A stretch of DNA of 45,846 nucleotides from Laceyella putida. GTDB lineage: Bacteria > Bacillota > Bacilli > Thermoactinomycetales > Thermoactinomycetaceae. This document shows, in pieces, positions 1-7,122 of this stretch (position 1 is the first letter of the stretch; each line of letters starts with the position of its first letter). A program made the position numbers and the translations under genes. Location: positions 1 to 45,846 of the forward strand of contig NZ_JBHTBW010000044.1 in assembly GCF_042665195.1 (NCBI RefSeq), read 5' to 3'. The notes below the pieces were generated by a model. The model ran no database searches. It saw only the letters and a program-made list of their open reading frames with translations, and was not told the DNA's origin.

Positions 1-41
1 GGAAGTTGTCCAAAGCAGAAATGGATTGAGGACATTAACTA

Positions 42-84
42 TCCAAGAATCCCACGGCTTCAGCCTTGTGGAGTCTCAAGTATA
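42..84 (+). mobile_element. Right end of an IS200/IS605-family element (remnant or edge of an element)
   Basis: The sequence has the layout of an IS200/IS605 right end: CCAAGAATCCC, a short hairpin (CCAC-GGC, TTCA loop, GCC-TT-GTGG), then GGAGT and TCAAG. A second copy with the same layout lies at 34689-34728. In this family the right end follows tnpB and also forms the 3' part of the guide (omega) RNA. Any tnpB would lie left of the window, so it cannot be judged whether the element is complete. Recognition is from the pattern, not from a database match. Confidence 0.5.
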
Positions 85-408
85 TCAGAACATGGCCTTT
101 TTTCTCTTCCGCATTCTAGTTATCTCCTGAGGTCCTGATTTCGATGGCAAATTCTTCAAGAAACTTTTTGTATGGCTTTTATGCTCCAGGTATTGTGCCA
201 GGGCAAGAAAACGCGGGTCATCGGTTTGGAGGAATTCATTTAATAACGCTTGATAAACCAGGCGCATCGCTTCTTCATCAAAATAGATTTTATTTGCTTG
301 CAGCCCATGCTGGAAAAAGGACTCATTCACATACAATTGCTGATGTTTCATCTCCCACGCCAATTCTTCCATGAATGTTTTTCCCCGATCGTAATAAGAC
401 GCTTCCAT
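85..408 (-). CDS. Hypothetical protein, 107 aa
   Basis: The start is the ATG at 408 because GGGGAGGAAAGC sits just upstream on the minus strand; the reading frame stays open to 576 but has no such site there. The product is a soluble, charged protein with no signal peptide or membrane segment. It begins MEASYYDRGKTFMEELAWEM and ends in a very basic tail (TRMRKRKK). The family is not recognised. It is the only long minus-strand gene in the first 6 kb and is divergent from the following small-gene array. Confidence 0.6.
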   Translation of the reverse strand: MEASYYDRGKTFMEELAWEMKHQQLYVNESFFQHGLQANKIYFDEEAMRLVYQALLNEFLQTDDPRFLALAQYLEHKSHTKSFLKNLPSKSGPQEITRMRKRKKAMF

Positions 409-641
409 CCGCTTTCCTCCCCAACTTTTACTTGTGTTCTCATTTCTTTTTTGAGCTTGTCGGTTCCTTTCTCTAGTTTTGACGTGTTTTGGCGGAATGC
501 CGCCGTTTTTGGGCGCGCCGGGCATCATTGTTGTCGGTTCAAAGCAACAGCCCCCATTGGGCACAGGCGATAACATTCTTTGGGGTGTATGGGGAGAGGG
601 GTTTGAAAATTTGTCATTGGATTAAAACAAAACAATGGATT

Positions 642-670
642 TTGAGTAGTTGGATCATGGTTGGTCATAT
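642..670 (+). promoter_or_regulatory. Candidate sigma-A promoter ahead of the 733 gene
   Basis: TTGAGT (642-647), a 17-bp spacer and TCATAT (665-670) lie about 60 bp before the start of the membrane-protein gene. The rest of 409-732 holds only the ribosome binding site of the leftward gene and a short hairpin GGCGG-AATG-CCGCC followed by GTTTTT near 489-506. No other gene was seen in this gap. Confidence 0.35.
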
Positions 671-732
671 TAAACTAGGTTTTAAGGGTATCCAGATAAA
701 TAACAGTTGATTATGCTTATCTAAAAGGCAGA

Positions 733-1083
733 ATGGATGACGGCATGCAAATGGAAAATATCGTGATCGCAGCCATGATTGGTGGGGTCATTCTTGTTTT
801 TTTATGGATGCTCAGACTGTTGGTCATATTGGCGGAAAGGTATGACAATCAGACGGCGAAACGGATCCTGTCCCTCATGGATATGGTTTTTTCCATCACC
901 ATATTGACGGATCTATTGGCCGATTTTGTGAAAAGCATCTTGAATGAAGAGTATGTTCTCTCCATCGTTTATATTGTTTTACTGTTGCTGTTCATACCGA
1001 TCTGTTTGTTGGGGCCTTTGGGAGCCGTCTTTGGTGGAAAAGAGTTGGCCAAAAGAATGCGGGAAAAAATGGCGTCCCATTGA
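733..1083 (+). CDS. Small membrane protein, 116 aa, unknown function
   Basis: The product has about two to three hydrophobic helices: residues ~9-33 (IVIAAMIGGVILVFLWMLRL), ~50-68, and ~78-100 (YIVLLLLFIPICLLGPLGAVF). A basic C-terminal tail (KELAKRMREKM) follows, expected on the cytoplasmic side. AAAGG lies upstream of the ATG at 733; the in-frame ATGs at 745 and 751 are alternatives. The family is not recognised. It opens a run of co-directional small genes. Confidence 0.6.
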   Translation: MDDGMQMENIVIAAMIGGVILVFLWMLRLLVILAERYDNQTAKRILSLMDMVFSITILTDLLADFVKSILNEEYVLSIVYIVLLLLFIPICLLGPLGAVFGGKELAKRMREKMASH

Positions 1084-1115
1084 GGATGTTTTACTTCAGA
1101 CGCGTGGAGCTTAAA

Positions 1116-1153
1116 GGGGACCGGGTGTGTCCAATCCCCCGCACCCCGGCCCC
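1116..1153. repeat. GC-rich palindrome (REP-like)
   Basis: GGGGACCGGGTGTG (1116-1129) is nearly complementary to GCACCCCGGCCCC (1141-1153). This gives a strong hairpin with an about 11-nt loop. No T-run follows, so it is not a plain terminator. It is much more C/G rich than its surroundings and resembles short intergenic palindromes carried between genes; that is inference. Confidence 0.35.
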
Positions 1154-1184
1154 CGCCGTCACAAGGGGTGGAAGGCGAAACAAA

Positions 1185-1649
1185 ATGGCGAATACCCATC
1201 AGAAATTGGAACGGAAACCCAATATGAAACACGTTTTTTCCTGTGCTTGCGGCAAGCGGATGAAGGTCAGTGCGCAACAATCGTTGTTCGATAAAAGAAT
1301 GGTTTGGAGTGTTTCGTATTCATGTTCAACATGCAAAACATACTTTGAAGAAGATGGATTTGATGAAACACCGGAGAAATGGAGAAGCCTGATTTTGCGG
1401 AATGAGGGGAAGTATGCGCTCAAATTGCAAGACAGGGAGGATATTTCCTCAGTTCTAAAGGTTTTGAGAAAAGCGTTGCGGTTGAATATGAATGAAGTGA
1501 AAGAATTAAAAAATCATCTTGATCAGGCTTTGTTCTCCGGCACAAAAATGGAAATGAAGAGAATACAAATGTTGCTCAATGATCACGGCGTGAAAGCGTA
1601 TGTGGAAAAAGAGGATGACAACCTAAACTTGCCTCAAAATAGGGTTTGA
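1185..1649 (+). CDS. Hypothetical protein with N-terminal cysteine motif, 154 aa
   Basis: The start is placed at the ATG at 1185, preceded by GGAAGG. The open frame extends upstream to about 1080, but that part runs through the GC-rich palindrome and reads like non-coding sequence. The ATG at 1224 is an alternative. The protein has two cysteine pairs near its start (SCACGK and SCSTCK), which suggests a small metal-binding domain. Its C-terminal half (VLKVLRKALRLNMNEVKELK) resembles the helical pattern of L7/L12 C-terminal-like domains. No function is assigned. Its position in an array of small unlinked genes fits an orphan immunity or accessory protein. Confidence 0.6.
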   Translation: MANTHQKLERKPNMKHVFSCACGKRMKVSAQQSLFDKRMVWSVSYSCSTCKTYFEEDGFDETPEKWRSLILRNEGKYALKLQDREDISSVLKVLRKALRLNMNEVKELKNHLDQALFSGTKMEMKRIQMLLNDHGVKAYVEKEDDNLNLPQNRV

Positions 1650-1665
1650 TCGGTGGGTTTTATCA

Positions 1666-2153
1666 ATGAATAAGCTAAATCAAAAGCAATTGAACAATTT
1701 ATTAACAGGAACGGAATTAGCTGTTAAAATCAAGGCAACATACAATAATCGAAGAGCGTTTATCTCTTTTGGAGCATATGAAGAGGGAGAAGATGGGTTG
1801 AATACGGTATCGAGCCTATTTCCTTCCAACCATCCATAGAAGATTACAGGAAAGCGGGCTTAGATATCAATAAATATTCACCTACAACATTTATTAGATT
1901 ATTAAGCTTCTTATACAAGGACAAAATGTGGCTAGATGATCACAGGATTTTTGCGGCTTTGGGCATTCAGTTAATGCCCATGTTTTTTAGAACGGATGAG
2001 TGGGACCATGAAGATGATAAGCCTAGCCAACATCGTTTTTTTCGTCTGATCGTTAATGCATTGGAGAAAAATGATGCTTCTTTGATTCAGATTGAAAACA
2101 CAAACACGCATTGGCGTTATTGGGGGACAAAGATTGAAGAGGGTGACTATTGA
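1666..2153 (+). pseudogene. Frameshifted hypothetical gene (~160 aa if repaired)
   Basis: An ORF starts at the ATG at 1666 (GGTGGG upstream) and reads in frame to a stop at 1837-1839 (57 aa). From about 1800 the coding signal continues in another frame as EYGIEPISFQPSIEDYRKAG and on to EEGDY before the stop at 2151-2153. One missing base near 1795-1800 would join the two parts into a protein of about 160 aa. The C-terminal part contains TDEWDHEDD and THWRYWG. The family is not recognised; size and setting match immunity-type proteins. It is either a real pseudogene or a one-base sequencing error. Confidence 0.65.
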
Positions 2154-2714
2154 TTGAGGGGAAGATTTCATTCTTATTCCGGCAAACTGGAAGTCATTGA
2201 AGAATTTATATGTATGGCGAAGAATGAAACAAACGATTTGAAAAAAGAGGGGGTTTGTGAACGTTTAGCTGATTTTGCAGCGCGTTTTGGACTGGTAAGC
2301 AAAGTGGAAAACCGCTTTAGACTTACTCTTGTAATGGATAAACAGATGAGTGTCACTGTGTATTTTTTAGGGAGAAGGGTTGGGAGTCTTGAGTTAACTA
2401 TAGAAGTGCATGAAGAAATGGATCAGTTTATAAGCGATTATGAGATGTATGAAGAAAAGTTAAGCGAATTTACCACTAAATTCACTGATTATCTGGATCA
2501 ACTCATATGGATATTGGGTGATCCATGTTTTTTTCGGTATGACTGGATCGAGGATGTTGAGGGGGATTTTGACCATGCCAAGAGTATGGCGGTATGGACG
2601 ATTGGAGAAAGTGTGATATTTAGGTTGCTCGTTCTAAGTGAAAGTCCGGAGGTTCCGATAAGGTTATGTCTTTCGGTTGAAAAAATGAAAGATAGAGGAA
2701 GACAATGGACCTGA
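2154..2714 (+). CDS. Hypothetical protein, up to 186 aa
   Basis: The frame opens at a TTG at 2154 that abuts the stop of the previous gene, with GAGGGTGA about 9 nt upstream, so translation may be coupled. An ATG at 2214 (MAKNETNDLKKEG) is an alternative start giving 166 aa. The product is soluble and acidic, with a central stretch (TLVMDKQMSVTVYFLGRRVG) that looks like beta-sheet and a tryptophan-rich C-terminal half. There is no recognised domain. Like its neighbours it is a mid-sized acidic protein with no transporter or enzyme context. Confidence 0.55.
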   Translation: MRGRFHSYSGKLEVIEEFICMAKNETNDLKKEGVCERLADFAARFGLVSKVENRFRLTLVMDKQMSVTVYFLGRRVGSLELTIEVHEEMDQFISDYEMYEEKLSEFTTKFTDYLDQLIWILGDPCFFRYDWIEDVEGDFDHAKSMAVWTIGESVIFRLLVLSESPEVPIRLCLSVEKMKDRGRQWT

Positions 2715-2757
2715 ATCCCTTTTCCCCTTTCCCGCAATACGTTTTTAGGAGTTGTCC

Positions 2758-3090
2758 ATGGGCAAATCAAAATTGGGCGATAAGCGAAGGCTATTTGGGT
2801 GTTGTTAAGTCAACTTTTAAGCGGTTTGGAAGAAAACGAGCTGATCAATGCCACATGGGAGTTCAGAAGATATATAGAAAAGGGACATTTCTTGCGAAGA
2901 GATCAAGTCGCTCGCTCGCTTATTGGAGCTGGGTTCTTTTGACATCATCGAACACGCGCTTGATCTTAAGAGAATAAAGCGGGAAGCGTTGACGCTGATT
3001 CAAGGGCCAGAGTCAGGAGAGAAGAACAGGAAAAAGAAAATGACCCTATACAAAAAAGCGCAAGCATTACGGAATGACGACTTTAACTGA
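2758..3090 (+). pseudogene. Small gene with two compensating frameshifts (~110 aa)
   Basis: AGGAG precedes the ATG at 2758, which begins MGKSKLGDKRRLFG. The coding signal then moves to another frame at about 2802 (LLSQLLSGLEENELINATWE onward) and returns to the first frame near 2935-2941 (FDIIEHALDLKRIKREALTL), ending at 3088-3090. The repaired product is about 110 aa, helical and basic at the C terminus. The family is not recognised. The good ribosome site and long readable parts say this was a real gene until recently. Confidence 0.55.
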
Positions 3091-3246
3091 AGTCGTCCAT
3101 TTTATATTTTGGCCATGGAATGAGAAAATCGCTCTGATTTGCTCGTGGAATATCCACCACGCTTGGCAGACTTGTTCCAAACAAGCGATGGCAAAGGCCA
3201 TTCTGCCCAGGATGGATATGGATTCCAGTTGCGATGCGTGATTCAT
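3067..3246 (-). CDS. Hidden minus-strand ORF, 59 aa
   Basis: On the minus strand an ATG (3244-3246) follows GAGGTGAACCC, a good ribosome binding site. It opens a 59-residue frame beginning MNHASQLESISILGRMAFAI and continuing ACLEQVCQAWWIFHEQIR, ending at 3067-3069. The amino acid composition is protein-like, with a hydrophobic helix. It converges with and overlaps the last 24 bases of the broken gene at 2758-3090. It may be the 5' part of a longer, truncated gene. The family is not recognised. Confidence 0.4.
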   Translation of the reverse strand: MNHASQLESISILGRMAFAIACLEQVCQAWWIFHEQIRAIFSFHGQNIKWTTSVKVVIP

Positions 3247-3311
3247 GGGTTCACCTCAAAATGATTTTACTATATAAGGGTATGGCAATCCATAGAAATG
3301 AGAGGTTGCAT

Positions 3312-3707
3312 ATGACAACGAAGCTGAAAGGGAATGCGCTCTGCATGCAAGTGGAAGAAGGGGTGATCCAATTCGGCTTTGCGGATGATGAGTTTGATGT
3401 GAAAGAGTACCTATTGCTCAGCCGGTCATTCGAGATCGACGACCAAGATCGCGAACTGAGGTTGGAGGGCGTTCATATTGAGTGGGGCGATCAGCTTCGT
3501 TCCGCCTATGGTGGGGTGGAAGCGGTGATCCTGTCTGAGCATCAGGTCATCTTCAAGGTTGACCGTGACACCGCCGTTCGGCTTGGCACCGAGGAAACCA
3601 TTGAGATCGAGGTTGCCGATGCAAGGTATTATCCCAAGGGAGCGGCGATGTTTTTGGCCCGCCTGTTTGGTGAAGAGAACGGGGTAACGATTACATACGT
3701 TGGATGA
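3312..3707 (+). CDS. Imm10-type immunity family protein, 131 aa
   Basis: The start is the ATG at 3312, after GAGAGG; the frame is open further upstream without a ribosome site. The core matches my memory of the Imm10 family (PF15588): IQFGFADDEFDVKEYLLLSR, then DDQDRELRLEGVHIEWGDQ, then YGGVEAV. Imm10 proteins occur as immunity proteins in polymorphic toxin loci and as orphan copies. No toxin gene is present in the window, so this copy is probably an orphan, retained against toxins of kin or rivals. Family call fairly sure; partner unknown. Confidence 0.7.
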   Translation: MTTKLKGNALCMQVEEGVIQFGFADDEFDVKEYLLLSRSFEIDDQDRELRLEGVHIEWGDQLRSAYGGVEAVILSEHQVIFKVDRDTAVRLGTEETIEIEVADARYYPKGAAMFLARLFGEENGVTITYVG

Positions 3708-3824
3708 CTCGTTCCTTCATCGAGTTGACACATAGGGTCAAATCCGTATTTAAACCCCAAATAGCTTATTTCGTGAAGTTGTTAAGGGATCAACACATGA
3801 ATAACGCACAAAGGATGGATGAAC

Positions 3825-4538
3825 ATGACGACGATCATTGGCATACCGGGATGTTGGCCGGATCGATCCGCGATGATTGGCGAGTTTGTCAAACAAAATC
3901 TGATCATGGCGGGTTTTCTCTTGCAGGAGGTGGAGACCGGCATCCATTTGGAAATCAATGTGGTTCCGCACGACCCCAGCTTGCGGGACGCTTTTCATTA
4001 CGCCAGTTACGGCAATATGACCGAGGATGAGCTGGCGCAGATCGACCGGCATACCCATATCCTCTATCTCATCTGTGAATCAGGACAGCTGGACGACCTG
4101 AAAGCCTTGATGCGCATCGGGGCGAAAATCCTGGACGCGGGCGGCATGACGGTGAAAGTGGAGTCCGCCGGTGTCGCCCACCGCAAGGAAACATGGCTGG
4201 AGATGAGCCGCGATTTAGATGAAGTGGCGCTGTACGGCGCCTTTGTCGCCAAACTCAAGGGCGAGGCGGGCATTTATACCTGTGGCATGCAGCAATTTGG
4301 TTTCAAGGACGTCTTGATCAAGGATGAGGAGTTGCCGCCGGACGAAGCCGTTTATCTGGCTGACCAATTTCTGCTTTATCTCTTGATAGAAAAAGCTCAA
4401 GTAGAAGCGGGGCAAACCTTTGCCTTGGCACCGGAGGCGCCGCTCTACCGGATCGGTGAAGTACCGTGTGATCAATACCATCCGGAAGACTTGTTTCATA
4501 ATCCGGCGGGTTATTGGGTGTTGGAGCGGGTGTTGTGA
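3825..4538 (+). CDS. DUF4261 domain-containing protein, 237 aa
   Basis: The ATG at 3825 (MTTIIGIPGCW) is preferred over 3819 because AAGGATGG sits about 8-10 nt before it. The N-terminal half has the IGIPGCW start and HDPSLRDAFHYASYG motif. The C-terminal half carries GIYTCGMQQFGFKDVLIKD, the part typical of DUF4261 (PF14080), a family often found beside SUFU/SMI1-type immunity proteins. It is cytoplasmic with no signal peptide. The biochemical role is not known. The preceding Imm10 gene lies 117 bp away on the same strand. Confidence 0.6.
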   Translation: MTTIIGIPGCWPDRSAMIGEFVKQNLIMAGFLLQEVETGIHLEINVVPHDPSLRDAFHYASYGNMTEDELAQIDRHTHILYLICESGQLDDLKALMRIGAKILDAGGMTVKVESAGVAHRKETWLEMSRDLDEVALYGAFVAKLKGEAGIYTCGMQQFGFKDVLIKDEELPPDEAVYLADQFLLYLLIEKAQVEAGQTFALAPEAPLYRIGEVPCDQYHPEDLFHNPAGYWVLERVL

Positions 4539-4562
4539 GGCTGTTGAAAGAAGGGGATTGCT

Positions 4563-5111
4563 TTGAAACAGGAATTATCAGCCCTTGTGTCGCGGTTAAC
4601 GAAGATTTCTCCTTTACCTGAAGACGATTCGTTGTTGACGCCTGAGTTGATCGATGAGTACGATGCGTTGGTGGAAAAAATCGTTTCGTTTAGAGATCCA
4701 GCCGTGATCCCGATCATTTTGGATACGATGGTCCCCTATGACCCATACAAAATCTATTGGGCCGCCATGATCGCCATGGAGAATGCCTTTGTTATAGACG
4801 GTATGGTTCCTGGCTTGTTGAAAGCGATTCGGTCAGATTGGATCGGAAGCCGGGTGTGGGGAGCCTATATGCTGGGCCGAATGCGCAATCCAAGGAATAT
4901 ACCACATTTGTTGCCTATGTTGGAGGATGAAGAGACATTGGTTAGAGCGAAAGCGGCGATGGCGATGGGGATGAGTGTAGCGGAGTTGGAGCCCGGGGAA
5001 GAGCCTGGATTGAAAGGAAAGGCGTATCTCGCATTGAAGAAGCTGGAGCGGACTGATTTGTCTCGGGAAGTTCAGTCGTCTATCGCCCTTGCGTTGGAAT
5101 CGTTTGGCTAA
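4563..5111 (+). CDS. HEAT-repeat protein, 182 aa
   Basis: A TTG start at 4563 is supported by AAGGGG 7 nt upstream and a 24-nt gap from the DUF4261 stop. The second half contains HEAT-like helical repeats: SRVWGAYMLGRMRNPRNIPHL, then EETLVRAKAAMAMG, then REVQSSIALALESFG. HEAT-repeat scaffolds bind other proteins; here, in a run of immunity-like genes, a role as an immunity or inhibitor protein is plausible but is inference. It probably shares a transcript with the two genes before it. Confidence 0.65.
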   Translation: MKQELSALVSRLTKISPLPEDDSLLTPELIDEYDALVEKIVSFRDPAVIPIILDTMVPYDPYKIYWAAMIAMENAFVIDGMVPGLLKAIRSDWIGSRVWGAYMLGRMRNPRNIPHLLPMLEDEETLVRAKAAMAMGMSVAELEPGEEPGLKGKAYLALKKLERTDLSREVQSSIALALESFG

Positions 5112-5304
5112 ACAGTGTTTGAACCATGTGAAGTAACGGCTGTTTGCTTGCCAAGATCGCAGCGATCCTGCGATCCAGAAGAATTGGTGACACCGCTTCC
5201 GCTGGGCGTATCAGTGGGTCAATTTGAAAAAAAGTGAGATCTCAGACGGAAACGGATCACAGATGACGGGTGACAAAGTAAATCCATCAGTCCCGTTTTT
5301 CGGT

Positions 5305-5341
5305 AAAGGCAGGTGTTCATTTGGGCATCCGCCTTTATTTT
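5305..5341 (+). terminator. Rho-independent terminator candidate
   Basis: AAAGGC-A-GGTG pairs with CATC-C-GCCTTT, followed by ATTTT. It would end the 3825-5111 unit. The remainder of the 5112-5382 gap shows only a short open stretch (HRFRWAYQWVNLKKSEIS) without a start, possibly a gene scrap. Confidence 0.5.
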
Positions 5342-5382
5342 GTGCATGATGACGATAGAAAACAAAGGATGTTGATGAGGCG

Positions 5383-5853
5383 ATGAATCAAGAAGAACGA
5401 AAACAGCGCATGTGTGAGCTCATAAGCCAAAATGGAAGGCGGAGAAGTAGAGAGCGAAAGATCAGCCTGTTCGCGGATCACTATCACCTACAAATTAGGG
5501 AAAGCGATTTCATCTCCATGGAACAAAGCCATGCATTGAAAAGGCGCGGCTATGATTTGGCTTGGCGGCAGCTGGTCGGAATGCATTGCAAAGATACGCC
5601 TGAGCTCGAACATGAGTTGAAGCAGTTGATGGCAAACAATCAGCACCTGTTAAACAGTCAGGTTTTGTACTTTGATTGTGATTCCAACAGTACGGGAGGC
5701 ATCGCCTTGTCGCTGGCACAGGTGTTTCATATCGCTTTTTTGGAATGCCGGAAAGGGTTTGTTGATTTCTTGATGGTGGAGAAAACGTTGGCATTCGGCA
5801 TGTGCGTTGATGATGAGGAACATGACATTGTTTTGACTGTCTGGCGAATGTGA
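5383..5853 (+). CDS. Hypothetical protein, 156 aa
   Basis: The ATG at 5383 follows GATGAGGCG. The N-terminal ~30 residues are strongly basic (RKQRMCELISQNGRRRSRER). The C-terminal part is a compact alpha/beta-like stretch (YFDCDSNSTGGIALSLAQVF, then MCVDDEEHDIVLTVWRM). No signal peptide or membrane helix is present. The family is not recognised. It belongs to the same strip of small unlinked genes and may also be immunity-like; that is inference. Confidence 0.6.
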   Translation: MNQEERKQRMCELISQNGRRRSRERKISLFADHYHLQIRESDFISMEQSHALKRRGYDLAWRQLVGMHCKDTPELEHELKQLMANNQHLLNSQVLYFDCDSNSTGGIALSLAQVFHIAFLECRKGFVDFLMVEKTLAFGMCVDDEEHDIVLTVWRM

Positions 5854-5863
5854 TGAGAAAAAA

Positions 5864-5892
5864 ACTCCCACCCGAACAGGATGGGAGTAAAC
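5864..5892 (+). terminator. Weak hairpin after the 5383 gene
   Basis: ACTCCCA (5864-5870) pairs with TGGGAGT (5882-5888). Only a short, interrupted T-stretch follows further on, so termination is likely weak. Confidence 0.35.
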
Positions 5893-6198
5893 GCTTTTAT
5901 GGCAGCCAGCACCTCAAACCCCAACAGCTGCGAACTGCCCTCGGCCAGGAAAGTCAGAACTGGGTTTTGTCGATCGCTGAGCAATGAGCCTTGAGCACTA
6001 GGTGAAAAGAACACTAAGCACTCGAACACTAACCGTTTCCAAACTGCGTGAAAGGCAGCCGAAACTCACTGAGCACTGAATCTTTTAAGGGAGTCCATGA
6101 TATGGATCTATCTTGAAAGGATAGTCATATCAAAGGACCCGAAATAATAAGCATTTTTTGGGGTTTACTACGCCATAAAAGCAAGGATAAGTCATGCG
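5893..6198. other. Intergenic stretch with short repeats and a hairpin, no gene
   Basis: AACACTAA occurs twice and AGCACT three times between about 5993 and 6080. At 6098-6132 TGATATG-GAT-CTATC pairs with GATAG-T-CATATCA around a 7-nt loop. No open frame with a ribosome site was seen. The stretch separates convergent genes and may be debris of a mobile element. Confidence 0.4.
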
Positions 6199-6756
6199 TT
6201 ATTCATCGATGCCGATCAGTTGGGTCGTGGCGTTGGCAATCTGCAAGGCAGCGTCCACCTGCTCCATGAATTCGATGTTGAACTGGTTGACTTTCTCCAC
6301 TTCCTGGCGTGGGAAGAGGTAGAGCAAGTCGGCGTTGTCCACGGAGTCGCGCTCTTTTTTGCTGTTGTACCGTTCCACTTCGCTTTCGGCGCGGCGGATG
6401 GCCAAATTGCAGGCTTCCACCAGGCTTTTGTTCATGGCGATCAAATGGTTTTTGTAAAGCAGGGCTTCGTGCAAAGAGAAGGTTTTGCCCGCAACGGTAA
6501 TCTTCGTTTCCAGGTTGGTGCGGTCGATCGCCGATTTGATGGTGAAGAAGCGTTGCGCCAGATCATGGTAAGCTTGGATCTTGGCTTGCACTTCTTTCTC
6601 CGCTTGTTTGACGCTGTATTCTTGGTTGGCCCCTTTGATGCCCCAAGGATGTTTCTTCTTGGAGGACCAAGCGGAATATGTACTCAGTTCTTCTTGAATT
6701 TTGGCCATGCGTTTTTTGATCAGTTTCAACTCGGAGAGTCCTTGTTGAATGAGCAT
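6199..6756 (-). CDS. Coiled-coil protein resembling the DIP1984 family, 185 aa
   Basis: The start is the ATG at 6756 (MLIQQGLSELKLIKKRMAKI), with AAGGGGAG upstream; a frame start at 6777 would place that site inside the gene. It is predicted largely helical. A central motif, AIDRTNLETKITVAGKTFSL followed by HEALLYKNHL, resembles the RINRTN...TLTEAL pattern of DIP1984-like (DUF6847) proteins, whose role is unknown. It has an AT-rich upstream region (6780-6890) with TATAAT-like words and stands alone on the minus strand. Confidence 0.5.
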   Translation of the reverse strand: MLIQQGLSELKLIKKRMAKIQEELSTYSAWSSKKKHPWGIKGANQEYSVKQAEKEVQAKIQAYHDLAQRFFTIKSAIDRTNLETKITVAGKTFSLHEALLYKNHLIAMNKSLVEACNLAIRRAESEVERYNSKKERDSVDNADLLYLFPRQEVEKVNQFNIEFMEQVDAALQIANATTQLIGIDE

Positions 6757-6896
6757 GGATGTACTCCCCTTCCGCACTGCATAATCACAAAATCCATTAT
6801 AATCGAATTGTTATTTTATAATCAACAAAATAATTTATAAATATAAGATTATTATTGTTTTTTGATGGCTGATTATCGAGTATGTGAGGGTGCGGG

Positions 6897-7100
6897 ATGA
6901 AATCAACCGTTGATGAGATTGCCAGCAAGTTGGAGATTTATGCGGCATTACGCAAAAAAGCCCTCCAAGCGGAGAGCTTTTCGGTCCTGGCGCAAAGGGT
7001 GATCTTTGCACCAGGTTGCCTGCCTGTTACGGTACCATTATACAATGTTTCACCAAAGTCTGAAAAGAGTGTTTGCCGACTCGTTTATTGGCTTCCATAA
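6897..7100 (+). CDS. Doubtful small ORF, 67 aa, overlapping a terminator-like hairpin
   Basis: The ATG at 6897 has GAGGGTGCGGG upstream and begins MKSTVDEIASKLEIYAALRK, which looks protein-like. However the frame passes through a strong hairpin at 6956-6981 (AAAAGC-C-CTCC, loop AAGC, GGAG-A-GCTTTT). The tail (SVCRLVYWLP) looks unlike protein. It may be the start of a decayed gene, or a leader with an attenuator ahead of the 7123 gene. Confidence 0.2.
   Translation: MKSTVDEIASKLEIYAALRKKALQAESFSVLAQRVIFAPGCLPVTVPLYNVSPKSEKSVCRLVYWLP
6956..6981 (+). terminator. Hairpin with A-run and T-run (attenuator or terminator)
   Basis: AAAAGCCCTCC (6956-6966) pairs with GGAGAGCTTTT (6971-6981) with one mismatch and a 4-nt loop. 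Because it has A's on one side and T's on the other it can act in both directions. It sits about 140 nt before the 7123 start, so a role as an attenuator is possible. Confidence 0.35.
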
Positions 7101-7122
7101 AGAAGAAAGGAGTATTGCCCAG

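Noticed and set aside
5727..6029. Minus-strand open frame MFECLVFFSPSAQGS...
   Set aside because: It overlaps the end of the 5383 gene antisense, has no ribosome site and passes through the hairpin after that gene.
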